In this document: in pieces, positions 42,118-54,419 of the stretch
How the letters are laid out: every line of letters starts with the position of its first letter
Numbering within the stretch: the stretch's first letter is position 1
Origin: Odobenus rosmarus divergens
Taxonomy: Eukaryota; Chordata; Mammalia; Carnivora; Odobenidae
Direction: 5' to 3'
Length of the DNA: 64,000 bases
NCBI RefSeq assembly: GCF_000321225.1
Contig: NW_004450480.1
Span: 607,689-671,688, forward strand
Position numbers and translations under genes: made by a program
Notes under the pieces: generated by a model
Seen by the model: the letters and a program-made list of their open reading frames with translations, nothing else
What the model was told of the DNA's origin: nothing
Database searches by the model: none

Positions 42118-44204
42118 CTACGAAATCAAGAACGCAGAAAAGACGCACAGCTTTAATTAATGCTGATTTTTCCTAAATCTGGAACTCAGCTTCATCATCA
42201 AAAAATCAAGAAGGTACACTAAGGCGAAGCACGGATATGTGATGCAGTCTTGTTGCAAATCAACAACCTGAAACCATTTTATTCCTTTCTCTGACAGTAA
42301 TCTTCACCTCATGAGTAAATCTTCCTTGAACGCTAAAACCAGGCCAGTGTGGGGAACATGCATACTCTTTTTCCTCTGACTCAACTAAATAAAAATAGTT
42401 AGGAAATCCTCACAGATTCCAGTAAGCACATGCCTTCTGATCAAAGATGTTGACTTCATATTCAAATGGAAAGATATTCAAAGGGATGTTTCAGTAGAAC
42501 CACAGATGAAATTTCAAAAGAATGCAAAGTGAAAGTAAAACGGGACCCCAAGCAGGGGTGATTCTCTGTGATACCAGTTTCCTGCCTACGAGAGTTCCCC
42601 TAAATGTGACAGAAACCTAGTGCCAAGAACTGGAGCAGAGGTGGGGAGGGGGGTAAATGTGGGGTTGCCCTCTTGGTTTCTGAGCTACAGCCTCCAGTTT
42701 TTGTAAATAGAACCCACTTCTATATTCCCACTGCTGATCTTCTAATGCTGCACTCGGTGTCATTTGCCAATTGGTTGGGAGAAACAGAAGTGAGCTAGCA
42801 ATGTGCATTTGAAAATCAAATAATTTATAAAAAGCAGCCCATTCCCGAGGCCGAGTGCCCTGCTCTATTTTCTTTCCCAACCCCCTGGTACTAGCCTGAG
42901 CCTCAGCTTTTCCTCTCAACTAGGAATTTGTCCCCTATTGATGATTAGTAGACTTTGGCCGGAGTTTGAAATTATGTTCAGAGAATCTTAGGGGAGCATT
43001 TAAATTGTCTAATTGCAAAGCACCATCAGCACAACCATTTCCCGAAGTACAGGAGCCAAGACTTTTCACGAACATGTGAACCTCATGTAAAGAAACAGCA
43101 CGAACTTCAAGTTCCTATGCACACGTAACCAGGAGACAAAAGCGTTCAACCTGGACCCCCAACCCCAAACACAGTGAGAGAAACCAGCACACGCTAAGAA
43201 CACAGCCCTTCGTGGTCCGAACACACAGTCAATGTAACTACAACAATCACCCAGGTGGCAAGAGTTATTAGTGAAAGCTTAAAGCTACATACCCATTTCC
43301 TAAAATGTCCGTAGACTGGACGCTTTCATTTCTTTTCATCCAGAGATTCCAAAAACGGGACAGAAATGTGAAGGAAAACCCCAAGGCTCGCTCCACCTCC
43401 CCTCTCCCAGACAGCAGCTCCGGTGAGTTCTGAGTTTCATAAGACATCGAGGTGTAACTCAATTTCACAAACAGAGCCTCCCACGGCTGACACGCTACTG
43501 ACATCAGCAACTCTAGCGGGTGACACCTCCCCAGTTCTACTCCTTCCTCCGATCAGGGAGAAAGAGGGCAAAGTTCTCTCTGGCAGATCTTCCCAGAAGG
43601 GAGACACATTCTTTTAAATGGACCAGAGCGGGGATCCTGATGATACTTCCCGGGAAATAAGTTGCTTCAAATCCAGGCACAAATTTCACTGGAGGCTGTC
43701 TCAGGGAGACATTGCTACCCCAGGTTTACTCACCCTGGGCATGAACAGGTTCTACAGGAAGAACCACAATGCAGCTCAGCTGTGTTTTTCTTTGCGTTCA
43801 TTCCCACACACATAAAAACCAGGGCCGGACTTGAAACGTGATCTCTGAAAGCCACCACCTCCCCCTCTTATCACTTACAAATGGGAAATACTAGCGCCTT
43901 TGCCTCCATTCGGCAAGTCCCTGCATCGAGAGCAAACAAAAGCCTGCAAGCAAAAGCCCTGCAAGCAAAAGCCCTACTTAAATGGTGAAGGGCTCCAGGT
44001 TATTTAAGGAATTTGAAATAATTAGACGGCAACTGGGTTTGCAAAAGAAGTTAATGGTACGAGACTGAGCCTTCAAGTCTAGAAGGCAAAGCTGTTTCCC
44101 CACCTGAAATCTTAAAAGTTTATGGAAAATGTGATTTCATAGATGTGCCTATAATAGCCTAAGTGAACTGGAATGACACAGACTTAATTCGCGGTGGCCA
44201 TCGC
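42118..44204 (-). other. FRMD4B large intron, repeat-poor part
   Basis: No transposon recognised over ~2 kb. 43936-43976 holds a small 16-base tandem (CTGCAAGCAAAAGCC twice). Frames at 42617-42919, 43268-43510 and 43423-43815 have no family signature. The lack of repeats could mean regulatory content; nothing specific is visible. Confidence 0.35.
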
Positions 44205-44425
44205 CACTAGGGTGAGGATGGTGGAGTGTACCAAGGGTTTGCATTCTGGTTCCATCACTTGTTTTTTTTGGGGGGGGGTAACTTGCTTAACTTCTCTGAG
44301 TCTCAGTTTTCTCATCTGTAAAATGGGAGCAACGGCTGCTTCAGAGGGTTGTGGGAAGGGTTCAGTGAGGTTACATTTATGAAGCACTTAGTCCCAGCAT
44401 CTGGTTTAGAATAAACATTCAGTAA
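44205..44425 (+). repeat. MIR element
   Basis: GAGTCTCAGTTTTCTCATCT, GTAAAATGGGAGCAACGGCT, then GAATAAACATTCAGTAAGTG. Sense copy with a T8G9 run near 44260-44278. Frames on both strands here are fossil. Confidence 0.78.
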
Positions 44426-44920
44426 GTGATAAAGCTAGTTGTAACTGTTATGAAGGACACTCCGTCCAATTCCGTAATGTTATCATGTCTTTGTGAGGAT
44501 GGGGGACTGCCATTTAATAGCAGAAACAGAAGTAGGAAGAGCTGTCTGGATCCCACATCTGTCTTTCCACTGACGAGAACCAGTCAAGTTCTTCTGTTGA
44601 CACATCGGGTTTCCAATTCTGTGAGTTTCAGCCTCTGTAAAAACTGCTATATCTCTGTTGATTTCATCGGTGGTTTCCTGATACACCCTCTGGGTCGGAA
44701 ATCTGTTCACTGTTCCTGTATCGCGGAGGTCAGAGAGGAGGAGGGTGGGGTGGGTCAAGGGCACTCCCACAGACAGACGCATGGCAGCAAGCTCCCTCCT
44801 GTCTGGGGTACCCAGAAAAGGAACCTGCCAACAATGCTGAGGAGTGTGCACCTGCCACAGGCCGGGGGGTACCTCCCAGGCTAATAAAAGACTGAGGGAA
44901 AGCCTCGGACAGAAAGAATC
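44426..44920. other. Intron with opposing open frames, no gene
   Basis: Overlapping frames 44426-44884 (+) and 44483-44851 (-) of 152 and 122 codons. Neither shows a domain or gene context. The overlap itself suggests low stop-codon density by chance. Confidence 0.4.
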
Positions 44921-44935
44921 AAACTGTCTTTTTGA

Positions 44936-45122
44936 GGGGCGCCTGGGTGGCTCAGTTGGTTGAGCGACTGCCTTCGGCTCAGGTCATGATCCTGGAGTCC
45001 CGGGATCGGTCCCACATCGGGCTCCCTGCTCAGCAGGGAGTCTGCTTCTCCCTCTGACCCTCTTCCCTCTCGTGCTCTCTCTTTCTCTCTCTCTCATAAA
45101 AAAATAAAAATCTTTAAAAAAA
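44936..45122 (+). repeat. CAN-SINE (young SINEC)
   Basis: GGCGCCTGGGTGGCTCAGTT head, GATCCTGGAGTCCCGGGATC, A-rich tail. Exact duplications AAACTGTCTTTTTGA at 44921-44935 and 45123-45137. Confidence 0.95.
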
Positions 45123-45589
45123 AAACTGTCTTTTTGAATCTTAACAAATCAAAATTAGAGGTCACCCAAAGGTATAACACCAGTCCAGGATAGGAAAGGC
45201 ATCATCAGAGGCTTTTTTTTTTATAGCACTTATAATATAGGTTAATCATTTAACTGCAAGTTCACCTGGAAATGACCAAATTTGGGATAGTCACAGCTGT
45301 ACTATATGACTGTACATCAAACAGTGACTCACATCGGGTGATCCCTTGCTGTAACTTGAAGCAAAACCAAATCACTGTATTATTGATTTATGCTTTTTTC
45401 ATTTAAAAAAAAAGTTATACTTGATGAATGTACTGTTAGTACTCATGATCAAGTGAGTGGATGAGTTTTGCCTTTTGGAGTCCCACAAAGACAGAATTTT
45501 GCAGGATCATGGGCTTTTAGAAAGCCAAATTGACCACCTTCTATCCAGCCATCCTTCTATCCATCAAATGCTTATGTGCCTGAGAGTGA

Positions 45590-45780
45590 GTCTGCCCAAC
45601 AACCCTACAGGGAGTTACTACTTACAGCCTCATTTTATAAGACGGACAACTGAGGCTCAGAGAGGTTTGCATAAATTGTCCAAGGTCACAAAGCTAAATG
45701 GGGGCAGATCTGGTATTCACACCCAGGCACAACCAGGCTCCCCAAACCCCACTGCCTAACCAAAGTACACCATCCTGCCT
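45590..45780 (-). repeat. MIR element
   Basis: CTCATTTTATAAGACGGACA, ACTGAGGCTCAGAGAGGTTT, CCAAGGTCACAAAGCTAAAT. Antisense, well kept. The frame 45457-45759 crosses it. Confidence 0.82.
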
Positions 45781-45936
45781 CACTCATCTGGGAAGAGGAC
45801 TCAATGGAGATTTTTTTTTTTTTTAACAAAAACTTGGAGTAATTCTCAGATTGACCTCACAAGGAAAAAAAAACCCCAGCAGTTGTAGCAGCCATTTGCA
45901 GAAAAGGACTCTGGGACCCTCAAATTTTACTTGCAC

Positions 45937-46159
45937 CAGTGGTTCTCAACCAGCGATGATTTACATCACTCCCTACTCTCATCCACAACCCTCGGGCCAT
46001 TTGGGGATATCTGCAGACATTTCTGGTAGTCACACTGCAGGGACAGGTGCTATGGGCAGCTGGTGGGTAGAAACTGGGGATGCTGCTGAATATCAGGCCA
46101 TGCTCAGGACAAAATCATCTGACCCCAAATGTCAACAGTGCAGAGACTGAGAAAGCCTG
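45937..46159 (+). mobile_element. MER5A (hAT-Charlie MITE)
   Basis: CAGTGGTTCTCAACCAGCGA start, CATTTCTGGTAGTCACACTG, AAATGTCAACAGTGCAGAGA, end GAGAAAGCCTG. Full length, ~223 bp. Confidence 0.85.
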
Positions 46160-46845
46160 ACTCAGAGGATAATTTTTGGTGATATACCTATGCTTTGGTA
46201 GGTGGAGTGTGTTGATGTAGAAGATGAAATGTTTGCTCCAAAATAATGAACGCTGGGGTCCTATTTTTCTCAGTTAGGTAATCTCCTTAGGAACAAATGG
46301 TTGTTCAGATTTTCTAAATGCAAATGTTACCCACCAGAGGGACTGAACACCACCCATCAGACTAGAAGAGGCCATGCTAACAGAGTCAGGTGTGCTGAAC
46401 AAAAATGTTATAACATACCCAAATGGGATGTACTTGGGTAGCAAAAATTACCTTTTGAGATGTGGTATCATAACCCTCCATAATGAAACATCATGTCTTA
46501 AATGCAAGGAGTACAACACTGGGAGTATTTTAGAAAAAGTTTAGATGAAGTTCTGGTCATCAGGAAACGCATAATATAAAACTCTGACCATCCAAGGGGA
46601 TGTGATCTCCCCAGATTTCCTCTGCGGCTGAATCTCTAACCTCCCAGGGCCGACCTAATGACTTCCTGTTAATACTTGCAGTAGAGGGCTCCCTGCCACG
46701 TGGATGGTACAACCAGGGCTGACCTGCTGCTGAGGGGCACCTGCATGGCTCATTTGGGGGTTTACAACTGACATCCCTTCTCACGGCTTGGTGTCTAGCC
46801 CAGTTATTAAATATTTCAGTAAAATCCCTAACTTTGAATATAATT
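46160..46845. other. Intron, nothing recognised
   Basis: No repeat or gene signature. The short frame 46560-46784 (-) is taken as chance. Confidence 0.4.
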
Positions 46846-46849
46846 CTGT

Positions 46850-46965
46850 CTTTCCAGATGGGCTGTCAGGTCCTTAATGACAGGGACTTGGCTTTTTCCT
46901 TAAATGGAATAAAGAATATAAAGTACTAGCTCAGGGTCCCTGTACATGGGCTCAATACATTGTTG
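46850..46965 (+). repeat. L2 3' end fragment
   Basis: CCTTAATGACAGGGACTTGG, then GCTCAGGGTCCCTGTACATG and GGGCTCAATACATTGTTGTG. Decayed L2 tail in sense. Confidence 0.5.
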
Positions 46966-47424
46966 TGGTTGTTAAAATGTAAAACTGGGGAAAACTGTAC
47001 TCTCTTGTTAGAAATTTGTTCCCTAAGGATGAATGAATGAAAACCAAACCAATCTTTGGTCATAAGTACAAAGTGAAGAAGCAGCCTTTACTGTTTATGC
47101 CCCTTCCTAGAACATTTTTTTCACAACGCTTTCTCTACTCATTGTAGATAAATGTCCAAAGTGGCATTTGGACAAGTCAATCCTATTAAAGTACTATCTT
47201 TCATTTCTCTGTACGTGCCAACAATTCAGCCATTCGGTAAATGGCTGGAAATACAAACTAAGAGATTAAACAATGAAATCGAATGGTTTTGCCTGTCCAG
47301 CAGCCACTTCCTCTTCTTCAAACACCATCTTGTTTCTACAGAGAAAACTCTCAGCCTTTAAGCTCTAGCTACGGCGGTCTCCTCTCAGTTTTATGACATG
47401 CCTACCCCTTTCCCATCTGCATAC

Positions 47425-47640
47425 GCTCTTTTCTGACTAGAACGTGCCAACCCATTCTTCATAGCCTGTCTCCTCCTCACCCTTCAGGACCCAGTTTAAG
47501 TGTCGCCTTTCTCAACGGCCTTCCCTGAACCCACTGAGGGTTCCACACCCATCCCATTATTGTCCCTCCATTTTGTTAACACGAGAAACTATCCCAAATT
47601 TATCATCCTGTTTTATTTCTTTGCTCACTCATTAGTTTCT
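47425..47640 (+). repeat. L2 fragment
   Basis: CTCACCCTTCAGGACCCAGT, TTAAGTGTCGCCTTTCTCAA, CGGCCTTCCCTGAACCCACT: the familiar L2 3'-half wording. Confidence 0.7.
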
Positions 47641-48029
47641 CACTGACCATCCCCCTAAAAGACTTCAGAGAAAACAAACACAGTGTGACAGAAACTACTT
47701 ATCACCCACAGGATCTTTTTTCCTTCCTTCCTTTTAGTAACAAAACACCCTGAGTTATGACTGCCCATGGCCACCCACCTAAAGACTACCCTTCCCAGCC
47801 TCCCTTACAATTAGACTTTATGACTAACCAGGCTGCTTGCCTTGAATTCTTTCCATCTGCTTGTCAGTTGTGAAATGGAAATGGAGACTCACCAATACCC
47901 AACCGAGTCTCTGAGAGTTCCTTGTCTTAGAAGAACTGCTTAAAATCCTGTGATGAGCTTACAGGAGGGGAAGAAAAATATCTACAGTCTTCTATACATC
48001 AGAATATGGTAGGAAGGAAAAAAAATCTA

Positions 48030-48240
48030 CACAGTAAAATTAGTCACTAACCCATTGGGTCCTCACAATGATCTTTGAGGTAGATAGAGTAGACAGAATT
48101 ATTGGAATTTGAAAGTTGAGGAAATAAAGACCCAGAAAGGTTGAGTGACAGCTCCAGGTCAGCCAACCAGTAGGCAGGAGTGCAGGACTGGTTTCTTATT
48201 TCAAACCCATGTAGGATTTGAGCTCTCCTCCCAGTGACTC
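48030..48240 (-). repeat. MIR element
   Basis: GGGTCCTCACAATGATCTTT, GAGGTAGATAGAGTAGACAG, AAAGACCCAGAAAGGTTGAG. Antisense. Confidence 0.72.
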
Positions 48241-49464
48241 TGCAGAAGGCTTTAACGATTAGATTGATTATTGGTGTGGCTGGAGCTTAATTAGACACTT
48301 TACAAACAGGATGGACCGGTCTCCAGTTGACATTCTCTAATTCCATTCTTTTCTTCCACACCATACTTTATTATGTACCGACGTAGGAAGTGTGACTGGA
48401 CAGCACATGTTCCTCCTTCTCCTGCAGCTAAGCTCATCCAGAACTTAAGCAGTGTTAGAAGGAGAAGCCCCATCGAGCTCCCTGGTGAGGTGGCAGCAGG
48501 TGGTGGAAAAACCGGGAGTGGCGAGAAATGTCAAGATGGCTGTGCTTAGAAAAGTAAGCAAGTCCCCGAGTTTAAATGAAATGAACCCTGTACTTTCATG
48601 ACAAGGAAACAGGAAGACTCCTGTACTTGTGACTTAATTCATCTGGCTCTAGGCTTTGGGAATTCCAATAGTTTAAAAAAAAATCAGTTAACAGAAGGCT
48701 AAGAACTCTTTCCCCACCCTGAAATGCCCCAGGGTGATGATGCACATCACAAGACTTGGTTAGCAGTTATAATGCACAAAGATACTAATCTTGAACGGCA
48801 TTTTATCCCACCAAGGTCTGCTGGTGACACCCTGGCTGGCATACCTTTTTTATTTCTCCCATCTCTGACAGGGTCTGGTTTTCCCAGGTCAAATAACTTG
48901 CTGGAGGGCTACAAATCAGTCATGACATCATCTACCAATACTTCACTTAGCCACTGGCCCACTCTACCTCGTGAAGAAATGACATTTTTCCTTGAAATAC
49001 TGAACGAGCAATAAAAACCTAGGGAACACAAGCTTGCATTTTTGTTTTAAATGTAAAACTTCACTGTTTTTAAGTTCAAATGTCCTACGATTTGAAATTA
49101 AGTTGAGTTCTGGTATGTTTTCACATTCCATAAGAGTTTGCAATGACATATTTCATGCATAAAGGGAGAATTAAGAAGAAAAAAAAACTGCTTGTGATCT
49201 GAATTTTTAATACCCTGAATTTTTGTGGTTTGTTACTCAGAATTTTAAAATTCTCTTAATTTGCATCATGCCTTAGGGCATTACAGTTAATAAACTGGCA
49301 CAGAGCGCTTAAGAGTCTCTGAAAACAGAAAATCTGAGTGTGGACTCTTAGGACGCTAGGGCTACAAGTCTGTAGCAATGTTGGGTCCTTCTCTGACCAA
49401 GCCTATTTCTCATACCTTTTTAAATTGTCTTTCTCTGTCACTACCAATGAACAACCACCAGTTG
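48241..49464. other. Intron, nothing recognised
   Basis: Single-copy-looking. The frames at 48724-49014 (+) and 48964-49149 (-) show no family features. Confidence 0.4.
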
Positions 49465-49605
49465 CATAGTGATGACTGTGTATCAGGCACAGTGCTGAAT
49501 ATAATCTCATGTAATTCTTACAACCACCCTATGCCGTCAGTGGTATTACCGTGGTGCAGATGAAGACACTGAGTTTAAAGAGAGATTAAAAAAACATGCC
49601 CAAGG

Positions 49606-49868
49606 GGCGCCTGGGTGGCTCAGATGGTTAAGCGTCTGCCTTNNNNNNNNNNNNNNNNNNNNNNNNNNNNNNNNNNNNNNNNNNNNNNNNNNCCCGGGGT
49701 CCTGGGATCGAGTCCCGCATCGGGCTCCCTGCTCCTTGGGAGCCTGCTTCTCCCTCTGCTTCTCTCTCTCTCTCCCTCTCTCTCTCCGTCTCTCATGAAT
49801 GAATAAATAAAATCTTAAAAAAAAAAAATAGGTTGCTGGGCTGTAACCCGCATTTAAAAAAAAAAAAC
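49606..49868 (+). repeat. CAN-SINE with 3' transduced segment and assembly gap
   Basis: GGCGCCTGGGTGGCTCAGAT head, 50 Ns (49643-49692), GTCCTGGGATCGAGTCCCGC, CT-rich part, AAATAAAATCTT and an A-run to 49828. Then 27 non-SINE bases (49829-49855, GGTTGCTGGGCTGTAACCCG core) and a second A-run, before the 15-bp duplication AAAACATGCCCAAGG (49591-49605, 49869-49883). Both A-tails inside one duplication pair mean the extra segment came in with the SINE. Confidence 0.92.
49643..49692. other. Assembly gap (50 N)
   Basis: N-run inside the SINE body, as with the gap at 31511. SINE-length variation or collapse during assembly is the likely cause. Confidence 0.97.
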
Positions 49869-49960
49869 AAAACATGCCCAAGGTCACAGAGCAAACAGAC
49901 ACCAGACACCAAAGACAGGCCATGGGTTGCTTCCCAAATTCTTGCTCTGCATCATTATCC

Positions 49961-52720
49961 TACACAGACTGAAAACTTTCCCCCATGACTGGCAAAAGCC
50001 TTAGAGCCAAAATACATGAAGAACTGGGTGTTCTGGCAGGTACGAGAAACATAGTCCCCAACATTTCTAGGCTACAACTAATAGACATTATATGGAAAGG
50101 ACAGAAAGCTTCAGCTTGTGGGTCTTGGGCAAACATTTTTTTCGAAATAGGCTTTGGCATTAGTCAGTCTCTCTTATTATTGGCCAATCTTCCCCCTTCT
50201 GGCCTGTTTTTAAGCTACATAATTATAACTCAGCAGGCATGTGTAACAAGCAGCTCAAGAGGCTGAGCATCTCCAAGGCCTCCCATTCCAGCCTTTGTTT
50301 CAGGGTTTGCCAATCTTGACCTTCATTCATGCTCGGCCACTGGTAACTTGCTGTGGGCCCAGGTCATGCAAACAGCTGAAGCATGATCCTCCTATTTACA
50401 AGTCAGTGCTCACGGCCTTTTAAATTATGGCTCTTTCATTTGGACCAACTGGGCCAGGGCAGTGACTTGTAGAACATCCTCCCTCCAATTAAACCCGTAG
50501 GTTGTTTGGCCATGGAAAAAGAAACAGGTGGAAGCAAAATCCATTGTCGGGTTTTAACAGAAGAAGGAGGATGCAAACAGTGATACAGTGGACGGCTGCA
50601 AAAATAACCAAGACAGAGAAGACGAGGCAGTGGTAAACAAGATGGCCCGGTTAGGTCCTTTTTGAATTGAATGGCACATCTTGAAAATGAAAACGAAAAC
50701 TCTGCCAGTCGAAAAAAGAAAGTGTCTTTTAATCCTTGTCTCAACTCTGGGATGAACAAGCAAGCCTGATTGTGATCAGTGTCAAACAATATTGACCAAT
50801 TCCTATGAAACTGTGAATGTAAAGAAAGGGCTGTGAGTCATAAGCAACTAAGAGGAAATTCGCTGCAATATTTACTGTGCAGATTCTGATTCACCATTAT
50901 TTTGGGAGAAAGTCTGGTTGTTTTTAGTAGATGCATTTATATTCTGCAGGATTCTCAATTTCATGAAGCCACATTCGCTAAGAGATGACTTGTGAGTTGA
51001 TTTAAGTTATATATGACATGAAAGATTCAGCGAAACTAGTGAGACTCCTGAATGTTATTTCTTAAAGTAAAATTCAGCAGAGAAATAAATTACCAAAAAA
51101 TGTTAATATAGGTTGAGGTCTACCTCAAGAAAACACGATAAGCAATGATTTGGTAATATAAAATAGATAAACTAGGGATTAGTTATATGCCTTGACTGGA
51201 ATTCATTATGCTCCTTCTCCCCGCCATGGACCCCCACAGTTAACAACCATGATGTCCATCAAAAGCGAATCAGTATTTGTATGTATTTCCACATATTGGA
51301 TTACTGGGCAGCTTTAGACCAAGTGAAGAGAGATGTGTTTACAAAGTAACCTGGAGAAACAGGACATGGGACGAAATAGTGTGCATAGAAAGATTTCTCT
51401 CTTTGGAAAGCTTAGGATATACACTGACAAAGTCTCAATGAACCAGTTATCATTCTCTTGACTGTGGTTATTATGGGTAAGGGATGGAAATTGCAGAAGG
51501 ACTTCCTGCTCTAACTGACATATTTCTGTAGTTGGTATTTTTGTTGTTGTTGTTGTTTTTACAATGGCTATGTATAACTTTTGGTTAAAAAAGTAACTAT
51601 AAATAAAAATGATTTTGAAAATGATTTTGAAAAAAATCACATGCCCATCATTTCTAACATTATTTATTTGAAATTTGGTCTTAGAGGCAAATTTTCAAGT
51701 ATGAACAACATTATTCATACTCCTCCTAGAAATTAAGTAGGTATACCTTACTTCAATTGATCTTGGTCACAGGGCTTACAGAGACACCATTTTGTTATAG
51801 GATTACATACATGCTGTCTTCCTGTCCCTCACACAGATGGAAATAGGTTACGAAATGTTATTTTATTATTTTGATCAATATTTTCCAATAAGAAGCCTCA
51901 ATGCCCAGCTAGTCTGCTCCGGGAGGGCAGGACTGGCATTAGGAGGGGGTGAGCCCTGGGCCACCCCTTTGTGTTGTCTGTGTCAGCTTCACAATCATAA
52001 AATGGGGAGAAAAGAGGAGCTTAGTTATTTTAACTCAACGAAAGATTTTGAGCATTGATAAAAGCTGAAAAACCACAAAGAAGATGAATAATGCTGTGGT
52101 ATGATGACAAAGGCCGCTTTATGATGAATATGGCTGTTTTTCTAACAGACATTAAAGCACGAGACAGATGGAAATGATAGGAGTTATTCAAGGCTTCAAT
52201 GTCGGGGTATGATAGCACATGGTCTGCTATTATAGGTCACTGTTTCACTGTCGTGTCGCCCCCTGCTGGCAGCAGAGCACAGGGAGGGCAGTGAAACCAA
52301 CCAGGGGTGGCATGAGTAAACCTTCGCATCGTTATAATACACGGTTAGGCCAGGGCAGGTGGGTGGCTGTCTACGCAGACTCATCCATTCTCATATGGGC
52401 AGAAACGGATTATACGCTTGTGCTTGGATCAAGAGAAGAAGTGTCATGGCCACAGTTCAAATGGAAAATAACGTCATTTATTAGATCTGGAACACCCAAA
52501 CCTGAGGGAGTGTGACTTTTAATAAACAGCACAGAACTTATTTTTCTTTTGAAAAAAGCAGACATGTTTCGTGTGGAAAACTGTGAACCAAAGATAAGTG
52601 AAAATAGCAGCAGTAGTCAAAAGATCAGTCAGGACTGGGTTACTGAGAGGGAGCCAGCACCAAATACTCAGGCTTATGTCTTCACAATCCATCCACCTGT
52701 GTATCCATCCAATGTCAGTA
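49961..52720. other. Intron, nothing recognised
   Basis: Moderately A/T-rich, no SINE for nearly 3 kb. Overlapping frames at 50436-50789 and 51314-51640 (-) show no domain. 51543-51560 is a (TTG)n run. Confidence 0.4.
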
Positions 52721-52721
52721 A

Positions 52722-52850
52722 GCGTATGTATGTATATGTACGTATGTATATATGTGTGTGTCTGTATATAATTTATGTAAAAAATATATTAACGTTATAT
52801 ATAATTATGTATATAAATAAATATTTTATGCCTATATAACAGATAGATAT
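52722..52850. repeat. (GTAT/TA)n microsatellite
   Basis: GTATGTATGTATATGTACGT and following TATATATGTGTGTGT, TATATA words: an impure A/T-rich tetranucleotide/dinucleotide array. Confidence 0.85.
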
Positions 52851-52879
52851 ATACAAAACTTGGAAAACAAATGTCATCC

Positions 52880-53060
52880 TTCTCTTCATATGACCTTAAA
52901 ATAGAAATTTAATTGTATGCCTTTATAAATGAAGTTGGGATCAACATCCTTACAGTTAAGTCTTTGTGCATAACTTAATTCCCTTAGAATAAATGATCAG
53001 ATGTGGAACTGCTGGGTGAAAGGTACATAAATTAGTTATAAAAAGCATTTTTCACTTAAC
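52880..53060 (-). mobile_element. Old L1 (L1M) fragment
   Basis: TGGGATCAACATCCTTACAG, ATAACTTAATTCCCTTAGAA, GTGGAACTGCTGGGTGAAAG: antisense L1 3' region words. Confidence 0.6.
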
Positions 53061-53195
53061 CTGAGCCTTCTCTGAACCCATGGCTTCACTAACAAAAGTT
53101 ACTTGTCTGAGACTATTCTGGTGCCCATTAAAGCAATGTTGCCAAATCCAGAATAGCTTAAGTTCTCCTATGTGCCTAAAATGATTCACACTTAC

Positions 53196-53282
53196 TTTCC
53201 GAGGTTTCACTTTATCTTGCAAATCATACTGGCCGATTCCTTTATAGCTGATTCCAAGCCACCAAGGAAGTCCTTGTTTATC
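53196..53282 (-). CDS. FRMD4B: FRMD4B exon, FERM F3 N-terminal part (87 bp)
   Basis: Acceptor TTCCATCTTCCAG ends at 53283; donor AAA|GTAAGT starts at 53195. Phase 0 both sides, 29 codons: DKQGLPWWLGISYKGIGQYD then LQDKVKPRK. First strands of the PH-like F3 lobe. DKQG(I/L)PWWLG(I/L)SYKGI is nearly invariant between FRMD4A and FRMD4B. In frame at both ends, so skipping would delete 29 residues of F3 without a frameshift. Confidence 0.96.
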
Positions 53283-54149
53283 CTGGAAGATGGAAAAACA
53301 TGAGAACCAAGCCCTAATTGTTCAGTCTTCTAGAGGTAAAGATTTACCAATTTCATCTTTTAACAAATATCAGCAAGTCACAATAAAGCTGTCTTGGTAA
53401 ACAAAACATTACTTAAAAACCTAACTTGCTATTAAAATGCCTTCAAAAAAGATCCGTAAGTTAGATCAATACTATTAATGCCATCAAAAAGAATGAACCA
53501 TTACTGTCTTGACTGTTGGAGAAAAGAAAGAAAATGTAAAATTAATCCGAAGTGGAAAGCCAGTTATCCGTTTAAAAAAAAAGAAAAGAAAGAAAAGAAA
53601 AGAAACTAAAAAGAAAAAGAAAAAAAGCTCTCTGTTCTCTTGATCAGTAACCAGTTATAATGGTCAGGGAAGTTTCCAAAGAATTACAAAGATGAGAAAG
53701 GTGGCTGCAAACCTGATGTTTATAATCCGCTTAACAATGAATGTGGGAATACTGAAAAGCTCTTTTGGAGAACTGTATGATTCAAAGGCAGGATGTTTGA
53801 ATCATCACTTTGAGGTACATATGGGGAGGAGAGGAATTTTTTTTTCATAAATTTATCTTTTAGGTCTTGCCAAAGCGAAGGATGCATTGACATAGGGAAA
53901 GAAAAATTTAGACTTAAACATATACCCATATGCAAAAAAATTAGGAATCGGGAGAAACCGAAGTTGAATTGCTGCATATTTTTAGTACAAGGTATCCTCA
54001 TTATGCAAGTATTTATTATTTAATCTCCCATTTTGAATTGCAAATACTGTTGTAACTTGAAAAGTCACTCAAGATTGATCTATGATAAAATTCCTTTCAA
54101 ACAAGACCCCCTTCTTAATGGTGCTTTATCCCTTACATCTCAAAATAGT
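53283..54149 (-). other. FRMD4B intron with A/G-rich tract
   Basis: 53572-53626 is an impure (AAAG)n/A-rich run. Otherwise no recognised feature; the frame 53720-54001 (-) lacks a domain. Confidence 0.45.
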
Positions 54150-54152
54150 TCT

Positions 54153-54400
54153 TTTTTTTATTATGCTATGTTAATCACCATACATTACATCATTAGTTTT
54201 TGATGTAGTGTTCCATGATTCACTGTTTGCGTATAACACCCAGTGCTCCATGCAGAACGTGCCCTCTTTAATACCCATCACGAGGCTAACACATCCTCCC
54301 CCCTCCCCTCTAGAACCCTCAGTTTAATTTTCAGAGTCCATAGTCTCTCATGGTTCGTCTCCCCCTCTGATTCCTCCCCTTCATTCTTAATCAATCTCTC
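54153..54400 (-). mobile_element. Carnivore L1 3' UTR fragment
   Basis: TATGCTATGTTAATCACCAT, TTTTTGATGTAGTGTTCCAT, CACCCAGTGCTCCATGCAGA, then AGAACCCTCAGTTTAATTTT. Antisense carnivore L1, moderately young. Confidence 0.85.
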
Positions 54401-54419
54401 CCTGCATGAAAACACCTGA

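Larger units (their letters stand above)
49465..49960 (-). repeat. MIR element split by a SINE
   Basis: Antisense MIR begins GTATCAGGCACAGTGCTGAA and GTGGTGCAGATGAAGACACT, is interrupted at 49606-49868 by a young SINE, and resumes with TCACAGAGCAAACAGACACC. The interruption sits exactly at the AACATGCCCAAGG duplication, so the SINE is younger. Confidence 0.78.

Noticed and set aside
44426..44884. 152-codon plus-strand frame facing a 122-codon minus-strand frame
   Set aside because: No recognisable domain, no splice or promoter context, within an FRMD4B intron next to a MIR and a SINE.
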